Source: Oceanospirillum maris DSM 6286 (GTDB lineage: Bacteria > Pseudomonadota > Gammaproteobacteria > Pseudomonadales > Halomonadaceae). Taken from it: a DNA stretch of 64,000 nt. Below the pieces are notes generated by a model, which saw only the letters and a program-made list of their open reading frames with translations, had not been told where the DNA came from and did not search any database. The translations under genes were made by a program, and so were the position numbers. Position 1 is the stretch's first letter; every line of letters starts with the position of its first letter. Location of the stretch: assembly GCF_000422865.1 (NCBI RefSeq), contig NZ_KE383937.1, positions 11,284 to 75,283 on the forward strand, given 5' to 3'. Below are positions 1-7,950 of this stretch, in pieces.

Positions 1-76
1 GCGGGAATAGCTCAGTTGGTAGAGCACAACCTTGCCAAGGTTGGGGTCGCGAGTTCGAATCTCGTTTCCCGCTCCA
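1..76 (+). tRNA. tRNA-Gly(GCC)
   Basis: Complete cloverleaf with encoded CCA. The acceptor arms GCGGGAA and TTCCCGC pair, the T-loop reads GTTCGAATC, and the anticodon loop carries GCC. It starts at the first base of the window, so its promoter and any tRNA genes before it are out of view. It is identical by eye to the copy at 225-300. Confidence 0.97.
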
Positions 77-101
77 ATTTCAAATAACCAAAATCGGCTG
101 C

Positions 102-177
102 GTCCCATTCGTCTAGTGGCCTAGGACACCGCCCTTTCACGGCGGTAACAGGGGTTCGAACCCCCTATGGGACGCCA
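102..177 (+). tRNA. tRNA-Glu(TTC)
   Basis: Acceptor arms GTCCCAT and ATGGGAC pair, the anticodon loop CTTTCAC carries TTC, the T-loop reads GTTCGAAC, and CCA is encoded. It lies 25 bases after the first tRNA-Gly and is probably cotranscribed with both Gly copies. Confidence 0.97.
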
Positions 178-224
178 TCTTCTTTTGTAAGAAGATATTA
201 TTATTGTGAACAATATATTGTTAT

Positions 225-300
225 GCGGGAATAGCTCAGTTGGTAGAGCACAACCTTGCCAAGGTTGGGGTCGCGAGTTCGAATCTCGTTTCCCGCTCCA
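225..300 (+). tRNA. tRNA-Gly(GCC), second copy
   Basis: Identical by eye to the gene at 1-76, with anticodon GCC and encoded CCA. The 47-base spacer before it holds a perfect 8-bp hairpin (177-196, which includes the last base of tRNA-Glu) and a 14-bp palindrome (209-222); these may be processing structures. A strong terminator follows at 307-341. Confidence 0.97.
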
Positions 301-306
301 AATTCT

Positions 307-341
307 AAAAGCCAGTCATCTTAAAAGTGACTGGCTTTTTC
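307..341 (+). terminator. rho-independent terminator of the Gly-Glu-Gly tRNA operon
   Basis: Stem GCCAGTCA (311-318) pairs with TGACTGGC (328-335) and is followed by a run of Ts. The 227 bases from here to the next start codon show no convincing gene. Confidence 0.9.
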
Positions 342-568
342 CGTTTTTGTCATATGATTTAACTATTGATCTAACGATCGTGCCGTCTGTGATTCCGTCT
401 ATGATTAATAACGTCACTTGTAATATCCTCAATCACCCTCATATTTTGAGTCCGTTTCAACGTTCGCTCAACCATTAATCATAACCATTAAAGACTCGAT
501 CTGGGTATGATCCGGCTCTGCCTTCATGTGCCAACCAATTTTATGTATAAACAAAACAGGTGTTCTGA

Positions 569-1555
569 ATGACCAAAGCGCTTTCTATACGGGGCCTAAA
601 AAAGGTCTATGGCAATGGCTTTGTTGCCCTAAAAGGTATTGATTTGGATGTGGAGCAAGGTGATTTCTTTGCTTTGCTCGGCCCAAATGGTGCCGGTAAA
701 TCAACAACACTGGGGATTGTCAGTTCTCTTGTGAATAAGTCTGAAGGCAGTGTTTCTATCTTTGGTGTTGATGTTGATAAAGATTTCTCCACCGCTAAGC
801 GTTTTTTAGGTGTGGTTCCCCAGGAATTTAACTTTAATCAGTTTGAAAAAGTTGAGGATATCATCCTGAGTCAGGCGGGTTACTACGGTATCCATAGAGC
901 TGAGGCGAAGATACGTGCTGAGCAGTTTTTAAAAGAGCTGGGACTGTGGGATAAGCGTGATAATGCTGCTCGTATGCTATCTGGCGGTATGAAACGGCGC
1001 TTGATGATCGCCCGAGCCTTGATTCATAAGCCACGATTGTTGATCTTGGATGAGCCAACTGCCGGTGTGGATATTGAGCTGCGCCGCTCTATGTGGGAGT
1101 TCATTAAAAAGATCAACCGTGAAGAAGGCACCACGATTATCCTGACAACCCATTATCTGGAAGAAGCCGAAAGCCTGTGTCGCAATATCGCCATTATTGA
1201 TCAGGGTGAAATTGTTAAAAATACCTCTATCAAAGCGTTACTCGCTCAGCTTAATACTGAAGTTTTTATTATGGATACGTCAGAGGTGATGGTTGAGGCT
1301 CCGCAGGTGGAAAGCTTTGAAACGACTTTAATTGATGAACATAGCTTTGAAGTGATAATGCAGCGTGGCCAGCACTTGAATGAGGTTTTTACTCGGCTAA
1401 ATGCTATTGGCGTTAATATCAGCTCCATGCGGACGAAATCAAACCGACTGGAAGAGTTGTTTGTTGAGCTGGTAGAGCACGATCACAAGAAAGACGGTGC
1501 TAAAGATCGCTCTAACGGGAACGCATCTAAGCTTAAAGAAAAGGTATCCGCATAA
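569..1555 (+). CDS. ABC-2 type exporter, ATP-binding subunit (YadG-like)
   Basis: A 328-residue ABC ATPase that would power the membrane subunit encoded next. It shows Walker A GPNGAGKST (residues 38-46), signature LSGGMKRR, Walker B LLILDEP followed by TAGVD, and a switch histidine in LTTHYLEE. The domain order and length fit the YadG/CcmA-like group (E. coli YadG is 308 residues). The last 20 or so residues are a charged Lys/Asp/Asn-rich tail beyond the usual family end. The permease starts directly after the stop codon and queF follows 2 bases after the permease, so the three genes look like one operon. The exported substrate cannot be told from the sequence. Confidence 0.9.
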   Translation: MTKALSIRGLKKVYGNGFVALKGIDLDVEQGDFFALLGPNGAGKSTTLGIVSSLVNKSEGSVSIFGVDVDKDFSTAKRFLGVVPQEFNFNQFEKVEDIILSQAGYYGIHRAEAKIRAEQFLKELGLWDKRDNAARMLSGGMKRRLMIARALIHKPRLLILDEPTAGVDIELRRSMWEFIKKINREEGTTIILTTHYLEEAESLCRNIAIIDQGEIVKNTSIKALLAQLNTEVFIMDTSEVMVEAPQVESFETTLIDEHSFEVIMQRGQHLNEVFTRLNAIGVNISSMRTKSNRLEELFVELVEHDHKKDGAKDRSNGNASKLKEKVSA

Positions 1556-2329
1556 ATGAGTATTCAAGAATATTGGATTGCGTTTTACACCATTGTTCAT
1601 AAAGAGATCAGCCGGTTTACTCGTATTTGGGCGCAAACTCTGTTGCCGCCTGCGATCACCATGACCTTGTACTTTGTGATATTCGGCAATCTCATTGGCA
1701 GTCGTATCGGTGAAATGGGTGGCTTTAGCTATATGCAATTTATTGTGCCGGGATTGATTATGATGTCAGTGATTACTAACTCATATTCAAACGTTGTCTC
1801 GTCTTTTTATGGGGCGCGTTTTCAGAAAAGCATCGAAGAGCTATTAGTCTCGCCTACCCCCAATTGGATTATCCTCAGTGGTTTTATTTTAGGTGGCGTA
1901 GCTCGGGGTCTGACCGTTGGCTTGATTGTGACGATGTTGTCATTGTTTTTTACGGACCTGCATCTGCATAATGTTTGGATTACCATTTTGGTCGTGCTGA
2001 TGACCTCGATTCTATTTGCTTTGGGCGGTTTTATTAACGCTATGTTTGCCCGTAGCTTTGATGATATCTCTATTGTTCCTACCTTTATTTTGACCCCATT
2101 GACCTATCTAGGTGGTGTGTTTTATTCGATCTCCCTGTTGCCAGAGTTTTGGCAGGGGGTTTCTATGCTGAACCCGATACTTTATATGGTGAATACCTTT
2201 CGTTATGGTATTTTAGGTGTTTCTGATATTGATGTGGTTTACGCGCTCTCGGCAGTGGCTGTTTTTATTGTCAGTATGTTTACGCTTGCGTTAACCCTGT
2301 TAAACAAAGGTAAAGGAATTCGAAGTTAA
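1556..2329 (+). CDS. ABC-2 type exporter, permease subunit (YadH-like)
   Basis: A 257-residue ABC-2 membrane protein, the same length class as E. coli YadH (256). It has a cytoplasmic N-terminus, about six hydrophobic segments, and the conserved stretch SIEELLVSPTPNW before the second helix, which is typical of the YadH/NodJ type. Another family landmark, LTPLTYLGGVFYSI, lies near residue 185. It abuts the ATPase gene with no gap, which implies translational coupling and a heteromeric exporter. The substrate is unknown. Confidence 0.9.
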   Translation: MSIQEYWIAFYTIVHKEISRFTRIWAQTLLPPAITMTLYFVIFGNLIGSRIGEMGGFSYMQFIVPGLIMMSVITNSYSNVVSSFYGARFQKSIEELLVSPTPNWIILSGFILGGVARGLTVGLIVTMLSLFFTDLHLHNVWITILVVLMTSILFALGGFINAMFARSFDDISIVPTFILTPLTYLGGVFYSISLLPEFWQGVSMLNPILYMVNTFRYGILGVSDIDVVYALSAVAVFIVSMFTLALTLLNKGKGIRS

Positions 2330-2331
2330 TC

Positions 2332-3195
2332 ATGGGAAATTCAATTTCACCTGAAATAGAGCAATCGCTATTGGGTAAAAGTACCGAATATAGCGACCAG
2401 TACAATGCTGGTTTGTTGTACCCGATTTCTCGCCAGCCAAAGCGAGATGACATTGGTATTAACCCGCCGACAAAAGAAGCAGGCCTGCCTTTTTTTGGGC
2501 AGGATATTTGGAATGCCTTTGAATTGTCTTGGTTGAACTTAAAAGGCAAACCACAGGTTGCCATGGCCGTGTTTCGTATCCCGGTGGATTCTGACAATAT
2601 TATTGAATCAAAATCCTTTAAGTTGTATTTAAACTCTTTTAATCAAACAAAGATTGAGAGCCAGCAACAGTTACAGCATATTTTAGTGAGAGATCTTTCA
2701 GCCACCGCCGGTGCTCCGGTTGATGTGACGTTACAGGCTTTGGGTGGTGTTTTGGACGGTGCTGCGACTATGCAGATTACCGAGCCTAAAGGGCGCTGTC
2801 TCGATGGGTTGGATATTGAGGTTAAGCACTATCATCCTGAACCGGCTTTGCTGAAAAACCAGAATGATCTGATTATTAAAGAGACGCTGTACAGTCATCT
2901 CTTACGCTCAAATTGCCCTGTTACTGGGCAGCCAGACTGGGCAACGGTAGAGATTAATTATACGGGTAAAAGAATCGATAAAGCAGGACTTCTGGCCTAT
3001 ATTGTCTCTTTTAGACTGCATAATGACTTTCATGAGCAGTGTGTTGAGCGGATGTTTCTGGATATTTCTCAGCGCTGTCAGCCAGAAGAGCTAACGATTA
3101 TTGCTCGCTATACTCGGCGCGGCGGGTTGGACATTAACCCTTGGCGTTCTTCCCATCGACCGAGCTTTGAAAATCGTCGCTTTGTGCGACAATAA
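2332..3195 (+). CDS. queF: NADPH-dependent 7-cyano-7-deazaguanine reductase QueF
   Basis: Reduces the nitrile of preQ0 to the aminomethyl group of preQ1 in queuosine biosynthesis. At 287 residues it is the long, two-domain (YqcD-type) form; E. coli QueF has 282. The NADPH-binding QueF motif is seen as ESKSFKLYLNSFNQT from residue 92. The nucleophilic cysteine lies in SNCPVTGQPDW (C195), with the catalytic aspartate at D202. It starts 2 bases after the permease stop, with the ribosome site inside the permease gene. That coupling to an exporter is unusual for a tRNA-modification enzyme. Confidence 0.96.
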   Translation: MGNSISPEIEQSLLGKSTEYSDQYNAGLLYPISRQPKRDDIGINPPTKEAGLPFFGQDIWNAFELSWLNLKGKPQVAMAVFRIPVDSDNIIESKSFKLYLNSFNQTKIESQQQLQHILVRDLSATAGAPVDVTLQALGGVLDGAATMQITEPKGRCLDGLDIEVKHYHPEPALLKNQNDLIIKETLYSHLLRSNCPVTGQPDWATVEINYTGKRIDKAGLLAYIVSFRLHNDFHEQCVERMFLDISQRCQPEELTIIARYTRRGGLDINPWRSSHRPSFENRRFVRQ

Positions 3196-3215
3196 TGACC
3201 AATAAGCGCGACAAG

Positions 3216-3240
3216 CCCCGTACTTTTAATTGGTGCGGGG
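3216..3240. terminator. possible hairpin terminator between convergent genes
   Basis: CCCCGTAC (3216-3223) and GTGCGGGG (3233-3240) pair with one G-U. It sits between queF and the convergent gene at 3263, but neither strand has a clear T-run, so function is uncertain. Confidence 0.4.
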
Positions 3241-3262
3241 GAGAATGTCAAAAAGCTGTAAA

Positions 3263-3823
3263 TTAATCATCAGCAGAGTGGTCGAGATCATATTGATCTT
3301 TGTACTTGGTGAGTAGTTTCTTTGCCTTTGCTAGCTGCTCGCGGTAGTGGGTTATTTTTTCCTCTACTGCAGCGGCTTCTTTACGGCTAAGTTTGATATA
3401 TTCCTCAAGATGCAGCAAAGAGCTTGTCTGCCGCTCGGCGACTTCGGGGGCAGAGTCAGGGTCGAGCTGTAGACTCTCAATTAGCTTGCGCATATTAGCG
3501 GTTAGCAATAGCTTCTCATCTAACATTTTGCGTAATTCGCTAATCTCGCCTGTGATTTTCTCAGGATCTATTATCGGTGACTCTGTTGCAAAGTCATCGG
3601 CTCTACCGCTATCTGAGTGCGCACTTTGCGAGGAAAAATCAGCAGATTCTGTCATCATCGCTTCAACAGGCGAAGACACACTTTCTGTTTCATCACTATC
3701 CCCCCGTAAGATACGAATCTGCTTTTTTAGAAAACGAGTGTGTAAAAACAAAAAGAAGATACCGCCTATCAGCAGCAAAATCAGTTGTATAATGCCAACC
3801 AGTGCTAATGTGGAAAAAACCAT
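3263..3823 (-). CDS. unknown membrane-anchored coiled-coil protein
   Basis: I do not recognise this 186-residue protein. Residues 6-27 form one hydrophobic N-terminal helix (LALVGIIQLILLLIGGIFFLF). A Ser/Asp/Glu-rich linker follows to about residue 85. From residue 90 to 175 the sequence is heptad-like and rich in Lys, Glu and Leu, so a long coiled coil is likely. The ending DLDHSADD is acidic. The layout suggests a single-pass inner-membrane protein with a cytoplasmic or periplasmic coiled coil. Neighbours (queF, a nitroreductase) give no hint of its job. Confidence 0.7.
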   Translation of the reverse strand: MVFSTLALVGIIQLILLLIGGIFFLFLHTRFLKKQIRILRGDSDETESVSSPVEAMMTESADFSSQSAHSDSGRADDFATESPIIDPEKITGEISELRKMLDEKLLLTANMRKLIESLQLDPDSAPEVAERQTSSLLHLEEYIKLSRKEAAAVEEKITHYREQLAKAKKLLTKYKDQYDLDHSADD

Positions 3824-4009
3824 GTCACAATTCCCTTAATTTATCAGGTTTTGTTCATGATAACCTGTATAACCGCCAAGCTCTATGTATTCGTAATACA
3901 AGGAATTGTCGATAAGTTGGTTGTAAAATACATTAAATTGGAGCTTTTGAGTCTTTTCCCGAATAGTTGTAAGTGTGGCTCTACCCTATAACGAATGATA
4001 GGAGTTTTT

Positions 4010-4570
4010 ATGCAAGCCGAAGCGTTACTGTTAAACCGAAATTCACATCCAAAGCTATCAGGCGAACGACCTAGTGCTGAAATAATGGAGTTCATTTACC
4101 AAGCAGCTTTGAGAGCACCTGATCATGGTGCTATTCGCCCGTGGCGCTTTATTGAGTTCACCGGTACTGGTCGAGAGCGTTTGGGGGAGCTTTTTCATAA
4201 GGGCCTGATGGTTCGCCAGCCAGACGCCGATGATGCCAAGCAAAATAAGATTCGACTGATGACGCTTCGAGCCCCTGTGATTATTGCTGTGATCGCGAAG
4301 GTGGATGCTAAGCATCCTAAAGTGCCTGTTCTTGAACAGGTGTTATCAGCGGGTGCTGCGGCACAAAACGCTATGCTAGCGGCTCATGCTAAAGGTTTAG
4401 GGGCTATTTGGCGTACAGGAGATGTGGCGTTTGATTCTGTGGTTGACCAAGGTTTAGGCTTAGAGCCAGAGGATCAGGTTGTGGGCTATCTGTATCTTGG
4501 GCAGATCGAAGGCCGTAATAAGCCTTTACCTGAATATAAAACGGAAGATTATGTTGAATGCTGGTCATAG
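4010..4570 (+). CDS. nitroreductase family protein (YdjA-like)
   Basis: An FMN-dependent NAD(P)H oxidoreductase of the small YdjA type. The start chosen here (4010) follows GGAG at 4001-4004 and gives 186 residues, close to E. coli YdjA (183). An upstream in-frame ATG at 3995 lies before that ribosome site and is less likely. Family landmarks are LLLNRNSHPKL near the N-terminus (FMN phosphate region), RAPDHGAIRPWRF, and GAAAQNAMLAAHAKGLGAIWRTGD in the C-terminal half. The physiological substrate is unknown. It probably shares a transcript with the thioesterase gene 56 bases downstream. Confidence 0.88.
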   Translation: MQAEALLLNRNSHPKLSGERPSAEIMEFIYQAALRAPDHGAIRPWRFIEFTGTGRERLGELFHKGLMVRQPDADDAKQNKIRLMTLRAPVIIAVIAKVDAKHPKVPVLEQVLSAGAAAQNAMLAAHAKGLGAIWRTGDVAFDSVVDQGLGLEPEDQVVGYLYLGQIEGRNKPLPEYKTEDYVECWS

Positions 4571-4626
4571 GGATTAGCACGAACGGATAGTCGATGGTCA
4601 TGGATGGTAAAAGTAGGAGTTAATTT

Positions 4627-5079
4627 GTGCAACAAGCGCGTGTTGATCAGTTTTTAGAGCAAGTGAAAGCATCGATCCCCTTGGTTAATCATATGGGGTT
4701 ACATCGAATAACCTTTGAAAATAGTGAAGTTTGCTTTCAGGTCTCGCTAGCCCCCAACCTGAATGATAAAGGTACGGGCTTTGGTGGATCTATTAGCGGA
4801 CTGTGTACCTTGGCCGGCTGGGCATTGACGACGCTTATATTGATCGAGCAAGATTTAGAACGTAGTGCCGTGGTCAAAACAGGCACTATCGATTTTACGG
4901 CACCGGTGACTTCTGATTTCATTGTCCGCTGCTATTGCCCTGAGAAAGACGGTGCAGACGTGTTGATTGAGCAGGTTAATGCCAAAGGGCGTGGTCGTTT
5001 GCCAATTGTTGCTGAGATCTTGCAAGATGAAAAACTAGCCGTACGCTATGCTGGTGATTATGTGGCTTTAGATCGCTAG
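4627..5079 (+). CDS. YiiD C-terminal-type thioesterase domain protein
   Basis: A 150-residue protein that starts with GTG, preceded by TAGGAG at 4614-4619. It resembles the stand-alone hot-dog thioesterase domain found at the C-terminus of E. coli YiiD (FabY). Landmarks are NDKGTGFGGSISGLCTLAGW, where the hot-dog helix and catalytic region lie, and FTAPVTSDF on the later strand. Acyl-CoA or acyl-ACP hydrolysis is expected from the family, but no substrate can be named. The N-terminal acetyltransferase half of YiiD is absent here and is not encoded next door. Confidence 0.82.
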   Translation: MQQARVDQFLEQVKASIPLVNHMGLHRITFENSEVCFQVSLAPNLNDKGTGFGGSISGLCTLAGWALTTLILIEQDLERSAVVKTGTIDFTAPVTSDFIVRCYCPEKDGADVLIEQVNAKGRGRLPIVAEILQDEKLAVRYAGDYVALDR

Positions 5080-5190
5080 CGACATAGCGCTGATCAGCGC
5101 TTTGCTCTTAAGGTAAGGTTAAGGCAGTAGGGTATTGTCGAATAAGTGCTTGAGATTTATAAAAAATATAGAGAAAACCAGACAAATCTC

Positions 5191-5226
5191 TTGCTCTTGA
5201 AGAGTTGTCTGTCTATAATGCGCGCC
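5191..5226 (+). promoter_or_regulatory. promoter of tRNA-Ser with GC-rich discriminator
   Basis: TTGCTC (5191-5196) and TATAAT (5214-5219) are 17 bases apart. The -10 box is followed by GCGCGCC, a GC-rich discriminator typical of stringently controlled stable-RNA promoters. The tRNA begins 36 bases after the -10 box. Confidence 0.82.
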
Positions 5227-5254
5227 ATCTGTTTTGCCGAAGGTAAGCAGTTGT

Positions 5255-5342
5255 GGAGAGGTGGCCGAGCGGCCGAAGGCGCACGCCTGGAAAGTGTGTA
5301 TACCGCAAGGTATCGAGGGTTCGAATCCCTCCCTCTCCGCCA
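5255..5342 (+). tRNA. tRNA-Ser(GGA)
   Basis: An 88-base class II tRNA. Acceptor arms GGAGAGG and CCTCTCC pair, the anticodon loop carries GGA, the long variable arm is present, the T-loop reads GTTCGAATC, and CCA is encoded. It has its own promoter and terminator. Confidence 0.97.
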
Positions 5343-5350
5343 TGAATTCT

Positions 5351-5390
5351 AAAGCCCGCTGATTTTATAAAGAATCAACGGGCTTTTTTT
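5351..5390 (+). terminator. rho-independent terminator of tRNA-Ser
   Basis: AAGCCCG (5352-5358) and CGGGCTT (5379-5385) form the core of a longer stem (CTGATT/AATCA inside), followed by seven Ts. Confidence 0.9.
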
Positions 5391-5448
5391 ATATCTTATT
5401 TTTCTGTCTAGGTGGCTAAAATCAAATATTTAGCCCTTAGCCCTGCGT

Positions 5449-6324
5449 TTAGCCTTGGCCCTTATACTGTAAGACCCTAAAGACGACCTGTGCGCTTAAG
5501 TCTAGCTTGGTGAGGGCTTGTGCAGCTTGTTTGCCTTCGTAGCTTGCGCGGTAAAGGTGAGGTGTCATTACGAGAAGATCTTGAATCTGTGCTTGGTTGA
5601 GGGTTTTCGGAGCAAAGTTAATTTGATTCTGTTGTCGCGATGTAAAGCCTAATTCATCGGCTGTTTTTAGCGCTGGTACATCGCGGCGACGTACCTCTGG
5701 GTAGATGATTTCCCGTAGCTCGATAAGATGTTCTGGGCCAGCCTCTGCTAAAATCACTTTGCCGTTAGGCTTTAATACCTTTGCAAACCACTCTAGCTCG
5801 TAAAAACCAAACATACAGATGATTAGATCAACCGAGTTTTCTGCTACAGGCAGCTGTGCATTTGTGCCGACAACCCATGTAATAGGAAGCTGGTATTTGG
5901 TTGCTGCTTGCGCGCCCCATTTTGATATATCGACACCAATAAGCTCAATGTTGTCAGCTTCGATGAGTTGGTTTTCGGTAGCGAGTCGACTTAGGTAATA
6001 ACCTTCACCGCAGCCTGCGTCGACAATGGAGATAAGGGAGTCGTTAGATGGTGATGGTAAATGTGTTTTAACAAGTTGATTCAGTTCGTCAGAGATCGGT
6101 TGGTAAAGTCCTGATTGTAAGAAGCGCTGTCGTGCCTGAATCATCTCTTTGCTGTCGCCAGGATCCTTTGAGTTCTTTTTTTGCACGGGTAATAAATTAA
6201 CGTAACCTTGTTTTGCAATATCAAAACTGTGGCCAGAAGGGCACTGTAGGCTGCGATTTTGCAGTGTGAGTAACTGTTTATCTAGAGGACAAGTTAAGTG
6301 TGCTGCCAAGGTGAATTGAGCCAT
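5449..6324 (-). CDS. rlmA: 23S rRNA (guanine-N1)-methyltransferase RlmA
   Basis: SAM-dependent methyltransferase expected to modify G745 of 23S rRNA. The N-terminal region reads CPSGHSFDIAKQGYVNLLP, then a stretch KDPGDSKEMIQARQRFL that is diagnostic of RlmA. The SAM motif I is VDAGCGEGYY (about residue 107). Length is 291 residues against 269 in E. coli. One oddity is that the usual N-terminal zinc ligands C-x2-C ... C-x3-H here read C12, D15, C28, H32, so the second cysteine is replaced by aspartate. Confidence 0.92.
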   Translation of the reverse strand: MAQFTLAAHLTCPLDKQLLTLQNRSLQCPSGHSFDIAKQGYVNLLPVQKKNSKDPGDSKEMIQARQRFLQSGLYQPISDELNQLVKTHLPSPSNDSLISIVDAGCGEGYYLSRLATENQLIEADNIELIGVDISKWGAQAATKYQLPITWVVGTNAQLPVAENSVDLIICMFGFYELEWFAKVLKPNGKVILAEAGPEHLIELREIIYPEVRRRDVPALKTADELGFTSRQQNQINFAPKTLNQAQIQDLLVMTPHLYRASYEGKQAAQALTKLDLSAQVVFRVLQYKGQG

Positions 6325-6534
6325 GGTGATAGGATCCAGTTGCAGGTCAGGATAACAAAGCGCGCCATCTTGCGATTAAGTGTGGCTGGGGTCAAGCGGA
6401 TGGCGGGCAAATCTTCGTTTTTAATGGGAATTACGCTATCTTTGATAGCAATTATTGTAGGCCGTGCTAATCTGGCAGCTGATACGTTTAACGGCTATTT
6501 TTGCCTATAATGAGTTAGATTTGGTGGAGCTATT

Positions 6535-6900
6535 ATGACACGCCTGACAGATAGTATTGATGACAACTACTCACTCTTTATCGAGGAGATTCGCTTCAAC
6601 GGGGAGCTTTGGGGTATTGAATCAGAAGATGGCTGGGTTGTGGTGGATTCGCAAGAGTTTGAAAACACGGATGTTATTCCATTTTGGTCTGATAAAGAAG
6701 ACGCTGCAGTTCACTGTGTTGAGGAATGGGCTGACTATCAGATCAGTAAAATTGAAGTTGAAGATTTTGTTCAAGAATGGCTGCCAGAACTTGATGCCGA
6801 TGGTGTTTTAGTGGGCGCTAACTGGAATGCTGAACTTGAAGGTGTAGAAGTTGAATCTCTTCAGTTAGCCGAAGCGTTAGCTGGCGCTGATATAGATTAG
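6535..6900 (+). CDS. DUF2750-type protein of unknown function
   Basis: A small, very acidic protein of 121 residues preceded by GGTGGAG at the right distance. The pattern ELWGIESEDGWVVVDSQEF, then DVIPFWSDKEDA and FVQEWLPELDADGVLVG, matches my recollection of the DUF2750 family, whose function is not known. No membrane segment or signal peptide is seen. A TATAAT at 6506-6511 may be its -10 box, though no good -35 box accompanies it. The gene converges on holA with only 18 bases between the two stop codons. Confidence 0.78.
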   Translation: MTRLTDSIDDNYSLFIEEIRFNGELWGIESEDGWVVVDSQEFENTDVIPFWSDKEDAAVHCVEEWADYQISKIEVEDFVQEWLPELDADGVLVGANWNAELEGVEVESLQLAEALAGADID

Positions 6901-6905
6901 TGATT

Positions 6906-6936
6906 GGCTTAGCGCTCTTTATTGAGCCGCTAAGCC
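6906..6936. other. hairpin spanning the convergent ends of DUF2750 gene and holA
   Basis: Perfect inverted repeat GGCTTAGCG (6906-6914) and CGCTAAGCC (6928-6936). It lies just after the plus-strand stop and overlaps the last codons of holA. It may end transcription from one or both sides, though T-runs are poor. Confidence 0.4.
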
Positions 6937-7950
6937 GCTAAATTTTAAACATAGTTGGCTTAGCAGCGGCCAGCTTTTACCTTTCTGCATCCCTTTAATC
7001 CGCTGATCAACTTGCTCTGCCATTAATATCAACTGATGTAATTGCTTGCTGCTATGGACTGATAGCGCTTTTTTATACAGCGGTTTACGCTTATCCCAGA
7101 TACGAAGCTCTCGACAAATATGGTCAAATGATTGCCCCTGTTCTGTGCGGTGCTTTAAATTGATCAGTTGGCGAAGTTCTCGAGTTATACCCCAAAGAAT
7201 AATTGGTGGCTCTAACCCTTCCCCTTGTAAACCCGTGATAATACGGCTGGTACGCACAGGGTCGGCGTTTAATACGGCATCTGTTAGGTTAAATACATCA
7301 TAACGTGAGCTATCTTGAACGGCAGCCATAATCGCTTGGTCGTCCAACGTATTCTGATCAGGATAGGCTAGCCTTAGTTTTTGAATCTCCTGGTCGCAGG
7401 CCAGTAAGTTACCCTCCACACGCTGAGCTAAAAGTGCTACGGCTTCTGGCGTTGCTTGAAAGCCTGCAGCTCTCAGACGGTGGGTAATCCAGCCAGGAAG
7501 CCGCTGGCTATCCAGAGGCCACACCGGTACGAAAACTCCGACGGCATCTAAGGCTTTAAACCACTTGCTGTTGGTGGAGGAGCCTTCTAGTTTTCCAGAA
7601 ATAATCAGCAGAGTGTTGTCGCTTTGTCCACGGTTGTCTGATATCTCTTTGGCATAAGCCTGTAGTGCCTGACTGCCCTCTTGCCCGGGCTTGCCCGAAG
7701 GAATATGTAGCTCAATCAATTTATGGCTTGAGAACAGGCTCATGCTAGCGTTGGCTTCGATGAGTGTTGACCAAGCAAAATTGTTATCCACATGATGCAC
7801 TTCACGTTCTTCGGCCCCTGCTTTACGTACCGATGTGCGAACCAAATCGCACGCTTCACGCATTTGTAAAGGCTCATCGCCAGAGATTAAATAGATCGGC
7901 TTTAAGCCTGACTTTAGCTGTTCAGACAATTTATCTGTAAAGATTTTCAT
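6919..7950 (-). CDS. holA: DNA polymerase III delta subunit
   Basis: Delta subunit of the clamp-loader complex, which opens the beta sliding clamp at the replication fork. Length is 343 residues, the same as E. coli HolA. Landmarks are YLISGDEPLQMREACDLVR at the N-terminus, the central segment LAQRVEGNLLACDQEIQKL, and the C-terminal collar-domain stretch RELRQLINLK. Its start codon overlaps the lptE stop codon by 4 bases, giving the conserved gammaproteobacterial order leuS-lptE-holA. nadD, which often follows, is absent here. Confidence 0.95.
   Translation of the reverse strand: MKIFTDKLSEQLKSGLKPIYLISGDEPLQMREACDLVRTSVRKAGAEEREVHHVDNNFAWSTLIEANASMSLFSSHKLIELHIPSGKPGQEGSQALQAYAKEISDNRGQSDNTLLIISGKLEGSSTNSKWFKALDAVGVFVPVWPLDSQRLPGWITHRLRAAGFQATPEAVALLAQRVEGNLLACDQEIQKLRLAYPDQNTLDDQAIMAAVQDSSRYDVFNLTDAVLNADPVRTSRIITGLQGEGLEPPIILWGITRELRQLINLKHRTEQGQSFDHICRELRIWDKRKPLYKKALSVHSSKQLHQLILMAEQVDQRIKGMQKGKSWPLLSQLCLKFSGLAAQ

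Noticed and set aside
206-478. A 90-codon open frame on the plus strand
   Set aside because: It runs through the second tRNA-Gly and its terminator, and its protein has no family look.
5119-5352. Open frames on both strands across tRNA-Ser
   Set aside because: They are translations of the tRNA gene and its promoter; the minus-strand one gives the well-known false peptide seen opposite tRNA-Ser genes.
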